64,000 nt of DNA from Yponomeuta sedellus (GCA_934045075.1 OW203724.1:15119143-15183142); one strand, 5' to 3'. Counted from the first letter of the stretch, positions 44,541 to 55,573 are shown. Numbers and translations are program-made. Notes: generated from the letters alone by a model not told the origin.

Positions 44541-44639
44541 TTTATTATATATCATAAAATATACTATAGTGTGATAGGAAGAAAACATTTGTATTGTATT
44601 ACTAAAACCAAAGAGGAAAAAAGGAACTAAAACGCACAC

Positions 44640-44780
44640 TTTAGGGAAAAAATATACGTATCACTTTAGTACACAACCAGAAAAAAAAAATTAAATTACG
44701 ATTTCTTAATCTAAGAATTTTGTACAAATTATACTCGTAGGTCTTATCGTTCAGAGCGATTTCTTCGATGGAATGTAGAA
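44640..44780 (-). repeat. non-LTR tail remnant
   Basis: The minus strand carries GAAGAAATCGCTCTGAACG and TTGTACAAAATTC, a diverged version of the GGAAGAAATTGC..TTGTAC tail. Confidence 0.5.
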
Positions 44781-44869
44781 AAAATATAGTTTGTAGGTGG
44801 ATGTAAATACATAAGAAGTTTGAAAATTAATTTGAATATACAGATAATGTGGTTGGATTGGCCGGTAAA

Positions 44870-44965
44870 GAACGCACCAGGTAGACATGCTTTGATCAAT
44901 AGGGTACACTACAAAAGTGGCCAAAACAGTTGAGCGTGCATGTTAATGAGCGACTAATGGCTGAT
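44870..44965 (+). repeat. dispersed repeat (CAGACATG..GCATGT..GCGACTAATG family)
   Basis: CCGGTAAAGAACGCACCAGG, GCGTGCATGTTAATGAGCG and ACTAATGGCTGATG align with 46770-46885 (CCGGTAAGGGACGTCTCAGG, GCGTGCATGCAGCGACTAAT). Confidence 0.65.
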
Positions 44966-45619
44966 GAAGCGAAATAGATTAGTTGGGATCACGATAAATG
45001 ATATGATTTCGTACCTCACGAGGAAAAACGGAGCCCTACGATCATTTCATTTCAAACTTCTGAGTAAGTAAAAAAAAATACGGTCGCTTTTGCAGCAAAC
45101 AACGTACATGTCGACATTCAAAGCAATTAAATTTTATAGGGTACTTTCTGTTGACCTAGAACTATAAAATTTGGCGAATAATATCGTCTTATAAAACAAA
45201 TACAGGAAAATATATGAAATTTATTAATTTGTAATTAAATTATTAAAATATTTATAGTCTTTGACTGTCGGAAAGCTCGGAAAAAACTACGAGACTCGAT
45301 TCGTAAACTATTTATAATATATAAGTACCTACCTAATATTACTACTAATATTACTTCTGGAGAAAAAAACTAGGCCTATGAACCTACGTAATTTAAGTAA
45401 CATGGCAAAAGAAGCTGGAATTTCAGCCTCTCCCACATCCTTAACAATCTTCCAATAACGACAGTAGAAAAACTTGAAAAATATTCCATGATTCCAAGTC
45501 ACTGCATAAAAAAAATTTAAAAAAAATATTATCTAATTGATAAGTATGAGGGGGAGGGAGACGTATTGCCTGCCCCTAAGTCCAGGAAAGGGTAGTGCGT
45601 CCCATTTTCATGCTAAATA
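44966..45619. other. unassigned AT-rich stretch
   Basis: Nothing recognised. Confidence 0.3.
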
Positions 45620-45624
45620 ATATT

Positions 45625-45790
45625 AATACGTAATACAGAGAATATTGTAAAGAGGTTCGAAATTTCACTGATGCTGGTGATTCGCCCATTGACTCAGTAG
45701 GAGGGAGCGCTGGCGCGGATGGCCGGGGGTCGCGGGCTCGGGTCCCGGCATGGGTGGAATTTTTGGCCTCTGAATAGGTTTCTAAAATAT
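45625..45790 (+). repeat. tRNA-derived SINE-like copy, diverged
   Basis: CGTAATACAGAGAATATTGT and AAAGAGGTTCGAAATTTCAC are the leader of the 309-bp units. The tRNA-like core is GC-shifted (GGCGCGGATGGCCGGGGGTC, GGGCTCGGGTCCC), and the tail is cut after CTCTGAATAGGTTTC. Confidence 0.85.
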
Positions 45791-46525
45791 TAATACCTCA
45801 CTACATATATAGAACATAATATACTTTAATATAATCACTTGTTTGTATAATGTTCCTTGGCACTTTCAACACTTTTACTTTGCTTTGCTTTGTAAAATTT
45901 ATTTTCTGATATAGAGCAACCTCTGGAAGCATTATAATCTTGTATGAAAGATTTTTAGCCTCCAGAACAAGAAAACTTTTGTATACTTTTTTTTCTATGA
46001 AATAAACAGTTAAAATTTTAAATTTTTTTTTTACCTACAAAATTGTATGGAAACCTCTGTGCGCGAGTCCGCATCCCATTTGACCGGTTTATTTTATTAC
46101 CAAACTGAGATTGAATTCATTGCCTCGGAACCACTTCATCGCGCACACGTTAGATTGAATTGTGTCGCGGACGAATCACAATCGCGCGTAGGGCCGAGGT
46201 TCATTCCGTCGGCTTGAGAAGCCACGCTCCGTGGCACAATTTGTTCACGAACAGCCTTAAAAATCCACGTTTTATTGTTCCGGCCCTCATTTTTGGCTGA
46301 ACTATGTACCGGAGCCGAGCAGATGAAACTCCAACGCCGGATGCTATTGCGACAGCGGAAATTGCCCCAAAACGGTCAAATTCTGTTTGTGCTTACGAGT
46401 ATAGCAATATTGCAACTGTTATGCAGTTGAATTGAGAGTTACGCCTATTCACTCTTAATCTATTCTTCTTTGTTTAACTTGATTATAACATAACATTGAC
46501 ATACAGGCACATACATTACTTCTGG
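45791..46525. other. unassigned, with a CpG-rich block at 46.08-46.42 kb
   Basis: The CpG-rich part (ATTGTGTCGCGGACGAATCA, GGAGCCGAGCAGATGAAACTC) resembles conserved or exonic DNA in composition, but no frame is recognisable. 46045-46085 has GTGCGCGAGTCCGCATCCC, a piece of the GGCCAAGTGCG repeat. Confidence 0.3.
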
Positions 46526-46568
46526 CCCCACACTAAGATACCCTGTGTCAGGGTATCTTAGTGTGGGG
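46526..46568. repeat. perfect palindrome, 20-bp arms, 3-nt loop
   Basis: CCCCACACTAAGATACCCTG, TGT, then the exact inverse. Confidence 0.95.
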
Positions 46569-46618
46569 AAAACCAGAAACAACGACAACACAAACATGTA
46601 AATATCCAAGGCCTGGGC

Positions 46619-46692
46619 TGTTTTGTTTTGTCCCCAGCCGGGATCGGGACCTCTTGCATGGTAGCCAGATGCGCTACCGCTATTCCCCAGAG
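46619..46692 (-). repeat. tRNA-derived SINE copy
   Basis: The minus strand has GCGGTAGCGCATCTGG (box A), GAGGTCCCGATCCCGGC (box B, damaged) and GGGGACAAAACAAAACAG. Same family as the SINE at 34626-34706. Confidence 0.7.
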
Positions 46693-46769
46693 GTCGTTAA
46701 TTATGTAGAAATACATACAAAATGAAGGAAGAAATATTGACGAAATAAATATAAATTGCGAATGCGCTA

Positions 46770-46885
46770 GAAGGGCCGGTAAGGGACGTCTCAGGCAGAC
46801 ATGTTTCGACCAAATAGGGGATGCATTTGCTAAGGGGAATATAAAAAGTAACCGAAACCGGCTTGCGTGCATGCAGCGACTAATG
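46770..46885 (+). repeat. dispersed repeat (pair of 44870 copy)
   Basis: Shares CCGGTAA, CAGACATG, GCGTGCATG and CGACTAATG in order with 44870-44965. Confidence 0.65.
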
Positions 46886-46888
46886 AAC

Positions 46889-46985
46889 AATGGAGAGGCG
46901 AAGGTGATATGTCACGATCGTGGCAAGTGGCATTCCCTGGTCTCTCAATACCCCTCTGGGATACAGGCTTGAGATTATGGTATCT
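46889..46985 (-). repeat. dispersed repeat (CCCAGAGGGGTAGG family)
   Basis: GATCGTGGCAAGTGGC and CTGGTCTCTCAATACCCCTC are the inverse of the 19757 copy. Confidence 0.65.
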
Positions 46986-47407
46986 TACATACAAAATTAT
47001 ATTTAAAGACATATAATTACAAAAACAATTGCGAGCTAGTTTTCAATATCTGATATTTATATTACAGACCTAGTCTAGCAAGATAAAGATAAATCTGAAA
47101 CTTCAGCGACGTCACATCTCCATAAATATTTTGTTTAAGAAACAGTGTAAAGCAATGTAAAAGGTTTCTTCTTCTGCCCAATAAATTTCATTTCAATAAT
47201 TTCATGCGACTTTGGCGTCTAATTGTGAAACTGTCATATATGCGTACCTACCTTGTTCTTCTACTTCATCTGCGTACTGCGTACATATTTTGGCTGTTAC
47301 AGCCACATTTACTCGTATAACTAAATAAATAAAATTACAAGCAAATAAACAAACCGACTGCCGAGCGTTAGCAGGATTATTTTGAGAGGTATTGTTTTCG
47401 TTATTTT
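46986..47407. other. unassigned stretch
   Basis: Nothing recognised. Confidence 0.3.
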
Positions 47408-47512
47408 CTGGTTGGTTGGGACTTGGCCCCCGTGGTGGAGTAAGGCTTAACCTACCTGCAGGAAGAGACCCGTGTCCCAGCAATGGGGATGTACAAGGGT
47501 TGATATCGATAA
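47408..47512 (-). repeat. family A repeat, 5' fragment
   Basis: The minus strand starts GATATCAACCCTTGTACATC and continues to GGGTCTCTTCCTGCAGG and GGGGCCAAGTCCC. Confidence 0.85.
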
Positions 47513-47765
47513 AAACTGTGATAACTATTTTTAGAAACAGTCTAGAACCTAGGCTCAACAAGCTAGGATTTTAATCGATTTTCGCTAAAAACGGCCGTGT
47601 TTTGCCAAGCAGCGTTAAAGTCTTACATTCTTGCAATTAGGTTTTTGTCAGTGGGTCCTAAAAAGAGATACTAGATTTATAATGTCACTTTTTCTAAAGA
47701 CGTGTTATAAAAGGAGATATGATTTATTTCTTTTGGTGCTAGTTAGCACGGCCTAGCGTGTTAAG
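47513..47765 (+). repeat. copy of the foldback MITE family
   Basis: TGATAACTATTTTTAGAAACAG with CAGTCTAGAAC at the left and GTGTTATAAAAGG..GGTGCTAGTTAGCAC at the right correspond to 26.87-27.12 kb. The inverted arm is not conserved. Confidence 0.6.
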
Positions 47766-47910
47766 GGTTCGCTGATTGACCATAGAAGGTAACAGATTCG
47801 CGGTAAGGTTCATGTTTTGGCAGCTGGTGCTTTAATTTAATGAACAACATATAAAATTACACAGTAGCATAACATCGAATAATAATATTAACTTCCACAC
47901 AACACAAGCA

Positions 47911-47965
47911 CATGTCTTGGCGTTTAAGTAGGATGAGGGTTATCCTAGTTAAACGCCAAGACATG
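47911..47965. repeat. palindrome, 17-bp arms plus inner stem
   Basis: CATGTCTTGGCGTTTAA and its inverse flank a spacer that itself pairs (TAGGAT/ATCCTA). Confidence 0.9.
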
Positions 47966-48157
47966 AGGCAGGGCGCCTCTGCCTAGCCTCTGCCCTGATT
48001 AATAGCAATTAAACATTTTTATGCAATTTCGAAATATGGATCTGGAAAATTCAATAGAGGTAGGACCATTAAGTATGTTTTGCTTACCGCTGATGTAAAC
48101 AGGCATATTGATTTCGGCGTGATTGTAGGACTTGTTTTATATTCTAACGTCAAAATA

Positions 48158-48212
48158 ATAGCCCGCCAATTGCACAATCTTTACTGGTACAATAAAGAAG
48201 TTAATAATTAAT
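48158..48212 (+). mobile_element. tail-only copy of the 27-kb non-LTR family
   Basis: TAGCCCGCCAATTGCACAAT and GGTACAATAAAGAAGTTAAT match the terminus at 30793-30845. Confidence 0.7.
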
Positions 48213-48227
48213 GTAAATAATACAAAA

Positions 48228-48392
48228 ACCGCCCAGCACAAGTCGGACTCACTAAATTCTTCACTAACGACACTTACTATCAATTTAAATGAATATTAGT
48301 TTTACCACCGGGCGCGAGATGGCGTTACTCGTTACTGAGGCAGAACCCTCGGTGCACGAGTCCGTCTCGCACTTGGCCGATTTTTTGTGTAT
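48228..48392. mobile_element. MITE with GGCCAAGTGCG-type ends
   Basis: AAAAACCGCCCAGCACAAGT at the left and the inverse of AAATCGGCCAAGTGCGAGAC at the right. The core carries CCTCGGTGCACGAGTCCG. Fragments of this repeat are at 19.43, 46.05 and 53.35 kb. Confidence 0.6.
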
Positions 48393-49130
48393 ATGATAAA
48401 TAGCAAATCATTGAATTCTAATTAAATCTGGTTACAGTATTGTATCCTTTCTAAAGGATTGGTTAACTTAGAATTTACCAAGAACTGTTTTTCATGTTTT
48501 CAACGAATTAATCTAGATAAATTAACTAATTATGATACTTTAACTTGCGATATTTATACGCATTGGTCAAACTAGTCGCGCCGATAGTGTTTTGTTTTGT
48601 TTTTATTTTTATCTCTGAGCAAGCCACTAAAACAATTTCTTTAGGCGATTTAGGACACAATAATATATCCAAAGAAACTTAAATGACTGGCCTAATACTT
48701 CAGCAGCTGTTCTTGGCCATCTCGGCTTCCGGTGCCATTGGACAAAATGTGACAAACACTTAGAAAGGATATAAATTGGTGCGAACTACGTCCCGCTGAC
48801 ACATAAAGTGAAATAAATCGCCAAAACTCGGGGTTTGCGTGCGACGTTTACAGCTCGACTGTTACGTGAGTGCCCCTTTATGTCATACGGCTACATGCCG
48901 ACATTGTGGCAGTGGTTTTATTTATATTTTTCGAACGGAAGGACACAGACCCTTCCTAATATTGCCTCTTGGACGTTGACAGGATTTAAAAAAGGAATGC
49001 CGAAGATGTTCGCTGTGTTTTTTAATTTTTTTTAAAAGAAAACAATCTGTCATGATCTTTGCCTCTCTTTACTGTTTATAAAATATAAATAAAAGCGCGA
49101 AAATGTAAAAATTTTAGACAGCAACCTTTC
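48393..49130. other. unassigned stretch
   Basis: No gene or element recognised. Confidence 0.3.
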
Positions 49131-49132
49131 TA

Positions 49133-49308
49133 TATCCACTGCTGGGGCACGGGTTTCTTCTTGCATCGCAGGAAGGTTAGGCCATACTCCACCACGGGGG
49201 CCAAGTCCGGGTTTGGTGGGCCTTACTGACAGAAGTTATCAAGTCACGTTTAACGACTGCCATTACATGACAGCCGGTACCAACGGCTTAACGTGCCATG
49301 CGAAGCAA
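49133..49308 (+). repeat. family A repeat with internal deletion
   Basis: CACTGCTGGGGCACGGG, CCACCACGGGGGCCAAGTCC, GACTGCCATTACATGACAGC and ACCAACGGCTTAACGTGCC. Confidence 0.85.
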
Positions 49309-50075
49309 AAAAAGTTACCAACGTTGTATTGGCAAACATTTTTTTTAAATCCTGTCAACATCCAATATATCGTATTATTAAGATCTGTGTCTTTTCTGTT
49401 TAAAAAAAAGACAATTAATTTTAAATTCATTCATACACATTTTTACTTTTACCTATATTAAAATTCAATTGTTATTTAGGTTGGTAGGTACACTAAATAT
49501 CTATGATTTTCTTAATAATTTTTTTCTTATATTTTTAATCCCATCTTATTTAATGTGTGTAGCACACACTACCTATACCCACTGAATTATTTAATAATAC
49601 TCGTTTTATTGTCCTTCAATACTGCCATTTAATCAGATTAGCGAGAACTTCAACATTTTTCACTTTGTGTTTTATGAGTCTGACTGGATTCAATATGCGT
49701 TTCTAAAAAAACCGTAAGAAAAAATTATATATCATCTCATCGTACTGACATTTAAGCAGGCCCTAGAGTCTAATACTACATAGTTTTTCAATAGAATGAC
49801 ATAAGCACGACAAGGGTTGTAATGTGCTTCAAGTTGGTAGTCTACAAAGAATTGCAGTACAATGTCATTCCAGGGGTATAACCCGCGCAAATTCAATAGG
49901 CATCTTACGCGAAGAATGTCGAATCGCGCGAGGCGTAGAGTTAAGTAGCACGGGTTATACTATTGCAGTGCGATTGCTTACAAGACTACCGATAGTGTGA
50001 ATGAAACGACCATTACCGGATTAGTATCAAAAGCAGTTGCAAAGATACGCTGTAAATACAATCAATGGCTGTCCA
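49309..50075. other. unassigned stretch
   Basis: No gene recognised. At 49870-49970 CpG-containing sequence repeats GGGTATAACCCGC / CGGGTTATAC as a small inverted pair. Confidence 0.3.
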
Positions 50076-50300
50076 CGACACAGGCTCGGCCTAGTGTGGA
50101 AGCCCGAGAGTCCATAGTAGCACTGTTTTGCTCACGCTTGTGACTCACTTGCCTCGATCTGTAAACCGGTGCTAACTATAAAGAGCGCAATCTACCCGTC
50201 ACCCACGACACAGGCTGCGCCTAGTGTGGGAGTCGCAATAGATCATAATTAATGTAATCAATTTTATAAATAAACATATTTTCATTTTCATTTTCAGTAT
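50076..50300 (+). repeat. retroelement-like 3' region with internal direct repeat
   Basis: CCACGACACAGGCTCGGCCTAG and CCACGACACAGGCTGCGCC occur 126 bp apart (50075 and 50201). The region ends AAATAAACATATTTTC plus ATTTTC repeats, like a non-LTR 3' end. Confidence 0.5.
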
Positions 50301-50681
50301 GACTCTATTGAACAACTAATCATTTTAGGGACTCATCCCCAGTATATCTCACTACTAGGGCAAATGCCTTCTTCCAAAGACTGAAAGAATGGGCCGTGGC
50401 GTACCCACTTCGGGTTGGCCATTTTAAACGCGCTTTCAAATAATTTAGACTAAAATCTTTTCAAGTGCCTGGGCTTCTTTCATAAAAATAAATACAGCGG
50501 CTACCCGATAAGTCTGAAAAGACTTCATCGCTCTAAGGCACTTTTCCAGTTCAGAAAAAACAAACAATGATAACCCCTCCTGCTCAGTGTCAAGCTATAG
50601 AAATCAATACAATATATTCTTATAAAAACAAAAAAACCCGCTAACTAAACTAAAAAGTTTAAAAGTCCATAGAAATCAATC
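50301..50681. other. unassigned stretch
   Basis: CTCACTACTAGGGCAAATGCC near 50350 resembles the head of short moth repeats. Otherwise nothing is seen. Confidence 0.3.
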
Positions 50682-50880
50682 GTTATCAACCCTTATATGT
50701 CCCCACTCCTGGGGCACGGGTCTCTTCCTGCATCGCAGGAAGGTTAGGCCATACTCCACCACGGGGGCCAAGTCCGGGTTGGTGGAGGATTGTGAGACAG
50801 TCGCGGGCCTCACTGTCAGAAGTTATCGAGCCGCCCATAAGGCCTCTGACATGGCTTAACGACTGCCATTATATGACATT
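50682..50880 (+). repeat. family A repeat, 5' two thirds
   Basis: ATCAACCCTTATATGTCCCC through GGCTTAACGACTGCCATTATA. It ends abruptly in a small ATTATATGACATTATAT duplication. Confidence 0.9.
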
Positions 50881-51137
50881 ATATAGAAATCAATACAAAA
50901 TGTTATTATAAAAACTAAAACCCGATTAGTAAGCTGAAAAGTTGTAATTTGTACAAATAAGTCTGTTTCTTTCAGGCATATTGGTGGCTTTTTAAAAACA
51001 TAACAGCAAGTTTGCCACTTTGTTGTTTTCGTTATTAAAGAAATTAACGAACTTTTACACAACACGATCACACGTTCTGGTCCCAAACTAGGATGCTCTG
51101 TACTATGGTAACCAGGCAAGGATATTACAAACATGAT

Positions 51138-51402
51138 GTGGCGAGCACATGTCAACTCGCCCACGAGCACGATCACCCGCTCTTCAGTGGAAGAGCGGGT
51201 GATCGTGCTCGTGGGCGGGAAATTTCCCTTTATAGTGATAAAGGGAAATTTCCCGCCAGGCAGATCGTATGCCTGGGGACGGCCGGTCCGACTATTGTTA
51301 GTCGGACGTTATATTTATGGTATGTCATTGAAACACTTTGATTGCGCGATGCAGGAATGTTGGAGTTTGTAGTGCGCGCGCAGAGTTGACATGTGCTCAC
51401 CA
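51138..51402. repeat. cluster of nested and consecutive perfect hairpins
   Basis: An outer inverted pair (GAGCACATGTCAACTC at 51143-51158 and its inverse near 51382-51397) encloses four hairpins: 51158-51217 (27-bp arms, 6-nt loop), 51214-51257 (20-bp arms, 4-nt loop), 51256-51276 (7-bp arms) and 51286-51307 (9-bp arms, 4-nt loop). Neighbouring hairpins overlap or abut by a few bases. No coding sequence is apparent; frames seen there are palindromic artefacts. Confidence 0.95.
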
Positions 51403-51424
51403 CAATGGAAAAACAACCATACCG

Positions 51425-51500
51425 AGGCCATTTGTACGGCGACCCCCAGTGGGAATCGAACCCACGACCTTTGGCCTTGTAATTAGACGGTATCACGTCT
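51425..51500 (-). repeat. tRNA-like SINE fragment
   Basis: The minus strand reads GGTCGTGGGTTCGATTCCCA (T-arm/box B) with CCAAAGG upstream. The box A side is weak. Confidence 0.55.
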
Positions 51501-51594
51501 AATGAGAGTCACTAAACCAATGACATCAGTGACACATGCGACGTCAACACGTTTAATTTGACACCTCAAAATCTGTCAAGACGCTTAGGCTATA

Positions 51595-52100
51595 TGGTGC
51601 TCCCACATTGCCGTTAGAAAATGTTTAGTAACGTTAGTAAACATTTGTTAGCAAACATTTAATCACAAATGTCAAAAAATGTTTTCATGTTAGAAAATGT
51701 TTAGTAACGTTAAGTTAACAAATTATAACAAAACATATTATAACAAAATTAAACATGTGTTACCTTTTGTTTGTAAACCTTTTATAAAGACTTAAAATGG
51801 AAGGTTAAAATGAAAGCTATTACAATGAGCAAGTCCTCTTCTATTTTTGTGTAGACGCCCTCAGAACGCTAAGCAAACTGCGAGCCAACACCAGATTTAA
51901 ATGTTATAAAATGTTAGTAAACATTAATAAACAATTTTTTTTAGTGTAGGAGCACTTATAATATGTTTTTAGTGTAGGAGCACTTATAATAAGCAACAGT
52001 TCCTAACAAAATGTAACAATTGACAACATTTGTTAGTAATTAATGTTTATATGTTAGAAAATGTTTACAAACATTTTCTAACGGCAATGTGGGAGCACCA
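51595..52100. mobile_element. MITE, 506 bp, 31-bp inverted ends
   Basis: TGGTGCTCCCACATTGCCGT continuing TAGAAAATGTTT at the left is mirrored exactly at the right. The core contains repeated AAAATGTTTAGTAACGTTA and a tandem pair of TTAGTGTAGGAGCACTTATA. It has no open frame. The flanking duplication is ambiguous. Confidence 0.85.
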
Positions 52101-52139
52101 ATAGAGCATGCCAAAGAAATAAACTCCTCCATTGTTTAA

Positions 52140-52250
52140 GTAGTCTATAAACGTCCCATGGCAGGGCACAGGCTTTCTCTCAAAGAAAGAGAGAGAATAT
52201 AATGAGCTTAATTACCAAGCTTGTCTACCGTGGATTGGCAATTTCAAGAC
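52140..52250 (+). repeat. dispersed short repeat (same family as 14805)
   Basis: CCCATGGCAGGGCACAGGC, GAGCTTAATTACCAAGC and GATTGGCAATTTCAAGAC. Confidence 0.65.
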
Positions 52251-53414
52251 ACATACGTGTCTAATGCCTCAGCGCTTGAAACCGAAAAACTTACATACCG
52301 AAAAACGAAAAACATTTTCCTCCTTTTAGCGCAGTCAGGTAGGTAATAATTTGAATCACTCGGGTTATTTACGAAAAGCCATTGCAAAGGTCTGTTTGAA
52401 TTCGCCGCCGAAGGGGCAGCGTCGACTACATTAAACTGATTGCAGTAATTAGTGAATGGTGTAATACTCGTTTTTCAGTCGGCGCTCCCGCCGCCCCTCT
52501 TGCCTCACCTCACACCTCCTCTTGCAGGAATTACTTGAGCCTCTCAGGTCTCGGCGAATTTCTCGGGATTAAAGAAAACGAAGTACTTGAATGAAATTGT
52601 TTTGTTTTTTGTATCTATTTGCTTGCTTTCGTTGCGATCCAAATTAAAGTGCTGAGCCCCGCATTCTCTCATTTGGAACTGGAAAATAGCATTAGCGTTT
52701 GGGAATGTATGTTAATTCGACCGCATACTGACTCGTTGATTTGTTGACTTCATGTGATCAGCACATAAAGCGATCGGACTCACTTACGTTCACCAACTTT
52801 TTTCGCAAGCTAATTTGTAATGATTTTAATGCCTAGGCCAGTGTGGAAAGCTAAACCATCCTTGAGATGACATGCAATTGTAAACCGAGGATGTGTTGAG
52901 GACAAATTCATAAATCCTCATATAATTACGATAGATAAAGTGATTTTTTAAATTGAGCAAGTCAGTTAGCGTTTGTGATTAGCAACACGCGTGATGTTGC
53001 GAGTTTGGTGTTTAAAATCCATTCGAGAGAATGTACGATGCCTCTAGTAAAACCTGAATTAAAAAGCGGAAACCTAAGTAACGGCATTGTTCTAGGGTTA
53101 TTTTATAGAGGAGTCAAAAAACTATGGCCTTCACATATAATTCCAATGCATGAATTGTAATGCTAGTAACACAAATTTCAGTTTAAAATATTAGAGAAAG
53201 TATGAAAATTGGGCATTTAAAAATCAATTCAAAATCTAGGACCTCACCCTATGGAAAATCAGATATCTTATAAATAACTTCCAAGAAATTTTCGGAAACG
53301 CAAAAATATTTGCAATAATTCTTGATGTCTTACTAAAATATTTTGTGCGGTGGATCGAAACCATCTATGCGCGAATCTGCTTCTAACTTGGTCTGTTAAT
53401 ATAGATGGCTAGGT
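52251..53414. other. unassigned stretch
   Basis: No gene recognised. 53345-53400 (GCGAATCTGCTTCTAACTTGG) is a diverged piece of the GGCCAAGTGCG repeat. Confidence 0.3.
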
Positions 53415-53675
53415 AATGTCGACATCAACCCTTGTATGTCCCCACTGCTGGGGCACGGGTCGCTTCCTACATCACATTAAGGTTAGGCGATACTCCACCA
53501 CGTGGGCCAAGTCCGGGTTGGCGGAGGATTATTAAACAGTGGTGGGCCTTATTGTCAGAAGTTAACAAGCCGATAAGGCCTCTGACATCGCTTAACGTCT
53601 GCCATTACATGACAGCTGGCACCAACGGCTTAACTTGCCTTGCGATGCACGGAAGCGCTCGGAAAAAAACTGGCT
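53415..53675 (+). repeat. family A repeat, 5' three quarters
   Basis: CATCAACCCTTGTATGTCCC, GGGCCAAGTCCGGGTTGG, CATGACAGCTGGCACCAACG and GCACGGAAGCGCTCGG. Confidence 0.9.
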
Positions 53676-54221
53676 GGCTAGGTAATACCTGTTTTTAAAT
53701 TATAATTCTGTAGAATTCATGATATGGAACAGCAGCCGACAGTAAATGCGCCCTTGTGTTCAGAATGTTATCCGAGGAGGCGCGATGGCATGTTGTCCCA
53801 CTAAACTCTGGCGATTACCCTTATTCTTGGAGGATTTGCGTTTTATGAAGCAATTTGCCGGTGTAGTGCTATAAAATTTTTATTTTACCGAGCCTTTTTC
53901 TTTATATGTAATCCGAAGGTCTGGGAAAGCTCACGTGTGTGGGTGAGAATAGGCGATATAAAATGTTCCCGGGATTAGTTTCGGTTCCCGTGTGTGAAGG
54001 GTTGGCGGGGAAATATACTTTTTACTGCTTTGTGGGTCGTCACGAGTCGGTGTAAAATTTCATGGTGTTTTATTGTGGCGCTTCTTTTAATTGAACTAAA
54101 ATATACATTTTGGAGGGCGGCTTCTGCGGCGACGGCCTCTCGATGGTAACACTAACTGTTGTTTTATTTTTGCGTGAGTTTTATTTTATAAAAACTGGGG
54201 TTACCCGGAAATTACACATTT
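53676..54221. other. unassigned stretch
   Basis: Nothing recognised. Confidence 0.3.
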
Positions 54222-54386
54222 ACCACCCGACTACCCGTCTCTTATTTCCTTCAGCAACTTTCCATAGTAAGGTTGTCAGGAAGAAATTGCCTTTAGCAAT
54301 AAGGCCGCCAATTGTACTTTGTATCTTTACATGTTTTATAATATGTGCTCTGGTGTACAATAAAGAATATTCTTATCTTATCTTCT
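54222..54386 (+). mobile_element. non-LTR 3' UTR tail
   Basis: CGACTACCCGTCTCTTATTT, GGAAGAAATTGCCTTTAGC, AAGGCCGCCAATTGTAC and GGTGTACAATAAAGAATATTC, then CTTATC repeats. Confidence 0.85.
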
Positions 54387-54585
54387 TACCACAGCGAAGA
54401 TTTTATTCTGAAATAGGTACGTAGGACATACTAATTATAAAAAAGTTAAAAGTACCAGAAACCATGTGTTTGCGCACGACTAACGAATGTTAATAAAATC
54501 GCAGATAAAACGGAAGAGGTTAGTTAGGATCTTGGTAAGTAGCAGATCCTGGCCTGCGCCTGATCACTTCAGGATGCACGCGTGT

Positions 54586-54820
54586 GTTTATGTATGTATG
54601 TATGTATGTATGTATGTATGTATGTATGTATGTATGTATGTATGTATGTATGTATGTATGTATGTATGTATGTATGTATGTATGTATGTATGTATGTATG
54701 TATGTATGTATGTATGTATGTATGTATGTATGTATGTATGTATGTATGTATGTATGTATGTATGTATGTATGTATGTATGTATGTATGTATGTATGTATG
54801 TATGTATGTATGTATGTATA
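54586..54820 (+). repeat. (TGTA)n microsatellite, about 235 bp
   Basis: Nearly 58 uninterrupted TGTA units. Because the 4-nt unit has no stop in three of the frames, it produces long Met-Tyr-Val-Cys artefact frames. Confidence 0.98.
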
Positions 54821-54895
54821 TTAGTAGTGCCCGCGACCGCGATGCTGTTTGAGACTTCTTTTTATGAAGTAAAAAAAGTCTTTCCCTCGAGTCCC

Positions 54896-55140
54896 ATCTT
54901 CTTCTTCTTCTTTAGGCTATATTAGTCCACTGCTGGACATATCCCTCCCTTAATGAGCGCCATAGCGCAAGGTTGTGCCATCATTGGGGGGTAATGCCCA
55001 TAATCCCCACGCTGGGCATGCGGGTTGGGGATCGCACTTTGATGGAATTGTACTGCAGGGGGCGCTGCTGCCCACCCCCCGGTTTGTGTCCCTTAGTCGC
55101 CATTTACGACACCCGCGGGAAGAATTTGGGTTGGTGCTAT
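54896..55140 (+). repeat. dispersed repeat, copy 2 (CACGCTGGGCATGCGGG family)
   Basis: CTTCTTCTTCTTTAGGCTAT, CCACTGCTGGACATATCCC, AATGCCCATAATCCCCACGC and TTTACGACACCCGCGGGAAG match 17805-18040. Confidence 0.8.
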
Positions 55141-55531
55141 TCTCTAGGCTGACACTTGAGTCCTACATTATAATATAATGTGAATCTTCATTTATTCATA
55201 AACTTACAAGTACACACTCATAATACAGAAAATGGTTACGTCCGTGTGGAGTCACTTCTAAAGTGCGCAGTTTCTGAAACACTACCTACCAATCGAGACT
55301 TACAACAACTTTTATTCTATCTGTAGAGGATGGACTGCTTTTCAGTAATGGAAATAAAAAACGTCAGATTACATTTGTGTGCCACGCGGGCGTCGGTGCG
55401 GCGGTGAATTTTGCAGGATTAAAAATTTTAAAATTCCGTATGGTGCCGCGGTTATAGGAGGCTGGAAACAGACTGACAGAGCCAATATGGCCGCGGTGGG
55501 GGTCACAGATTTCTTTCTAAAATCACACTTC
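55141..55531. other. unassigned stretch
   Basis: No gene recognised; GC-rich around 55380-55510. Confidence 0.3.
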
Positions 55532-55572
55532 CCATCATCACATCACATCACATCCCATTACATCACATCACA
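55532..55572 (+). repeat. (CATCA)n-type microsatellite
   Basis: CATCACATCACATCACATCC and ACATCACATCACA. Confidence 0.9.
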
Positions 55573-55573
55573 C

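Noticed and set aside
51093..51496. Overlapping 80-codon frames around 51.2 kb on both strands
   Set aside because: They read through the hairpin cluster and are palindromic mirror images of each other.
54487..54925. Three overlapping frames of more than 80 codons with Met-Tyr-Val-Cys repeats
   Set aside because: They are translations of the (TGTA)n microsatellite.
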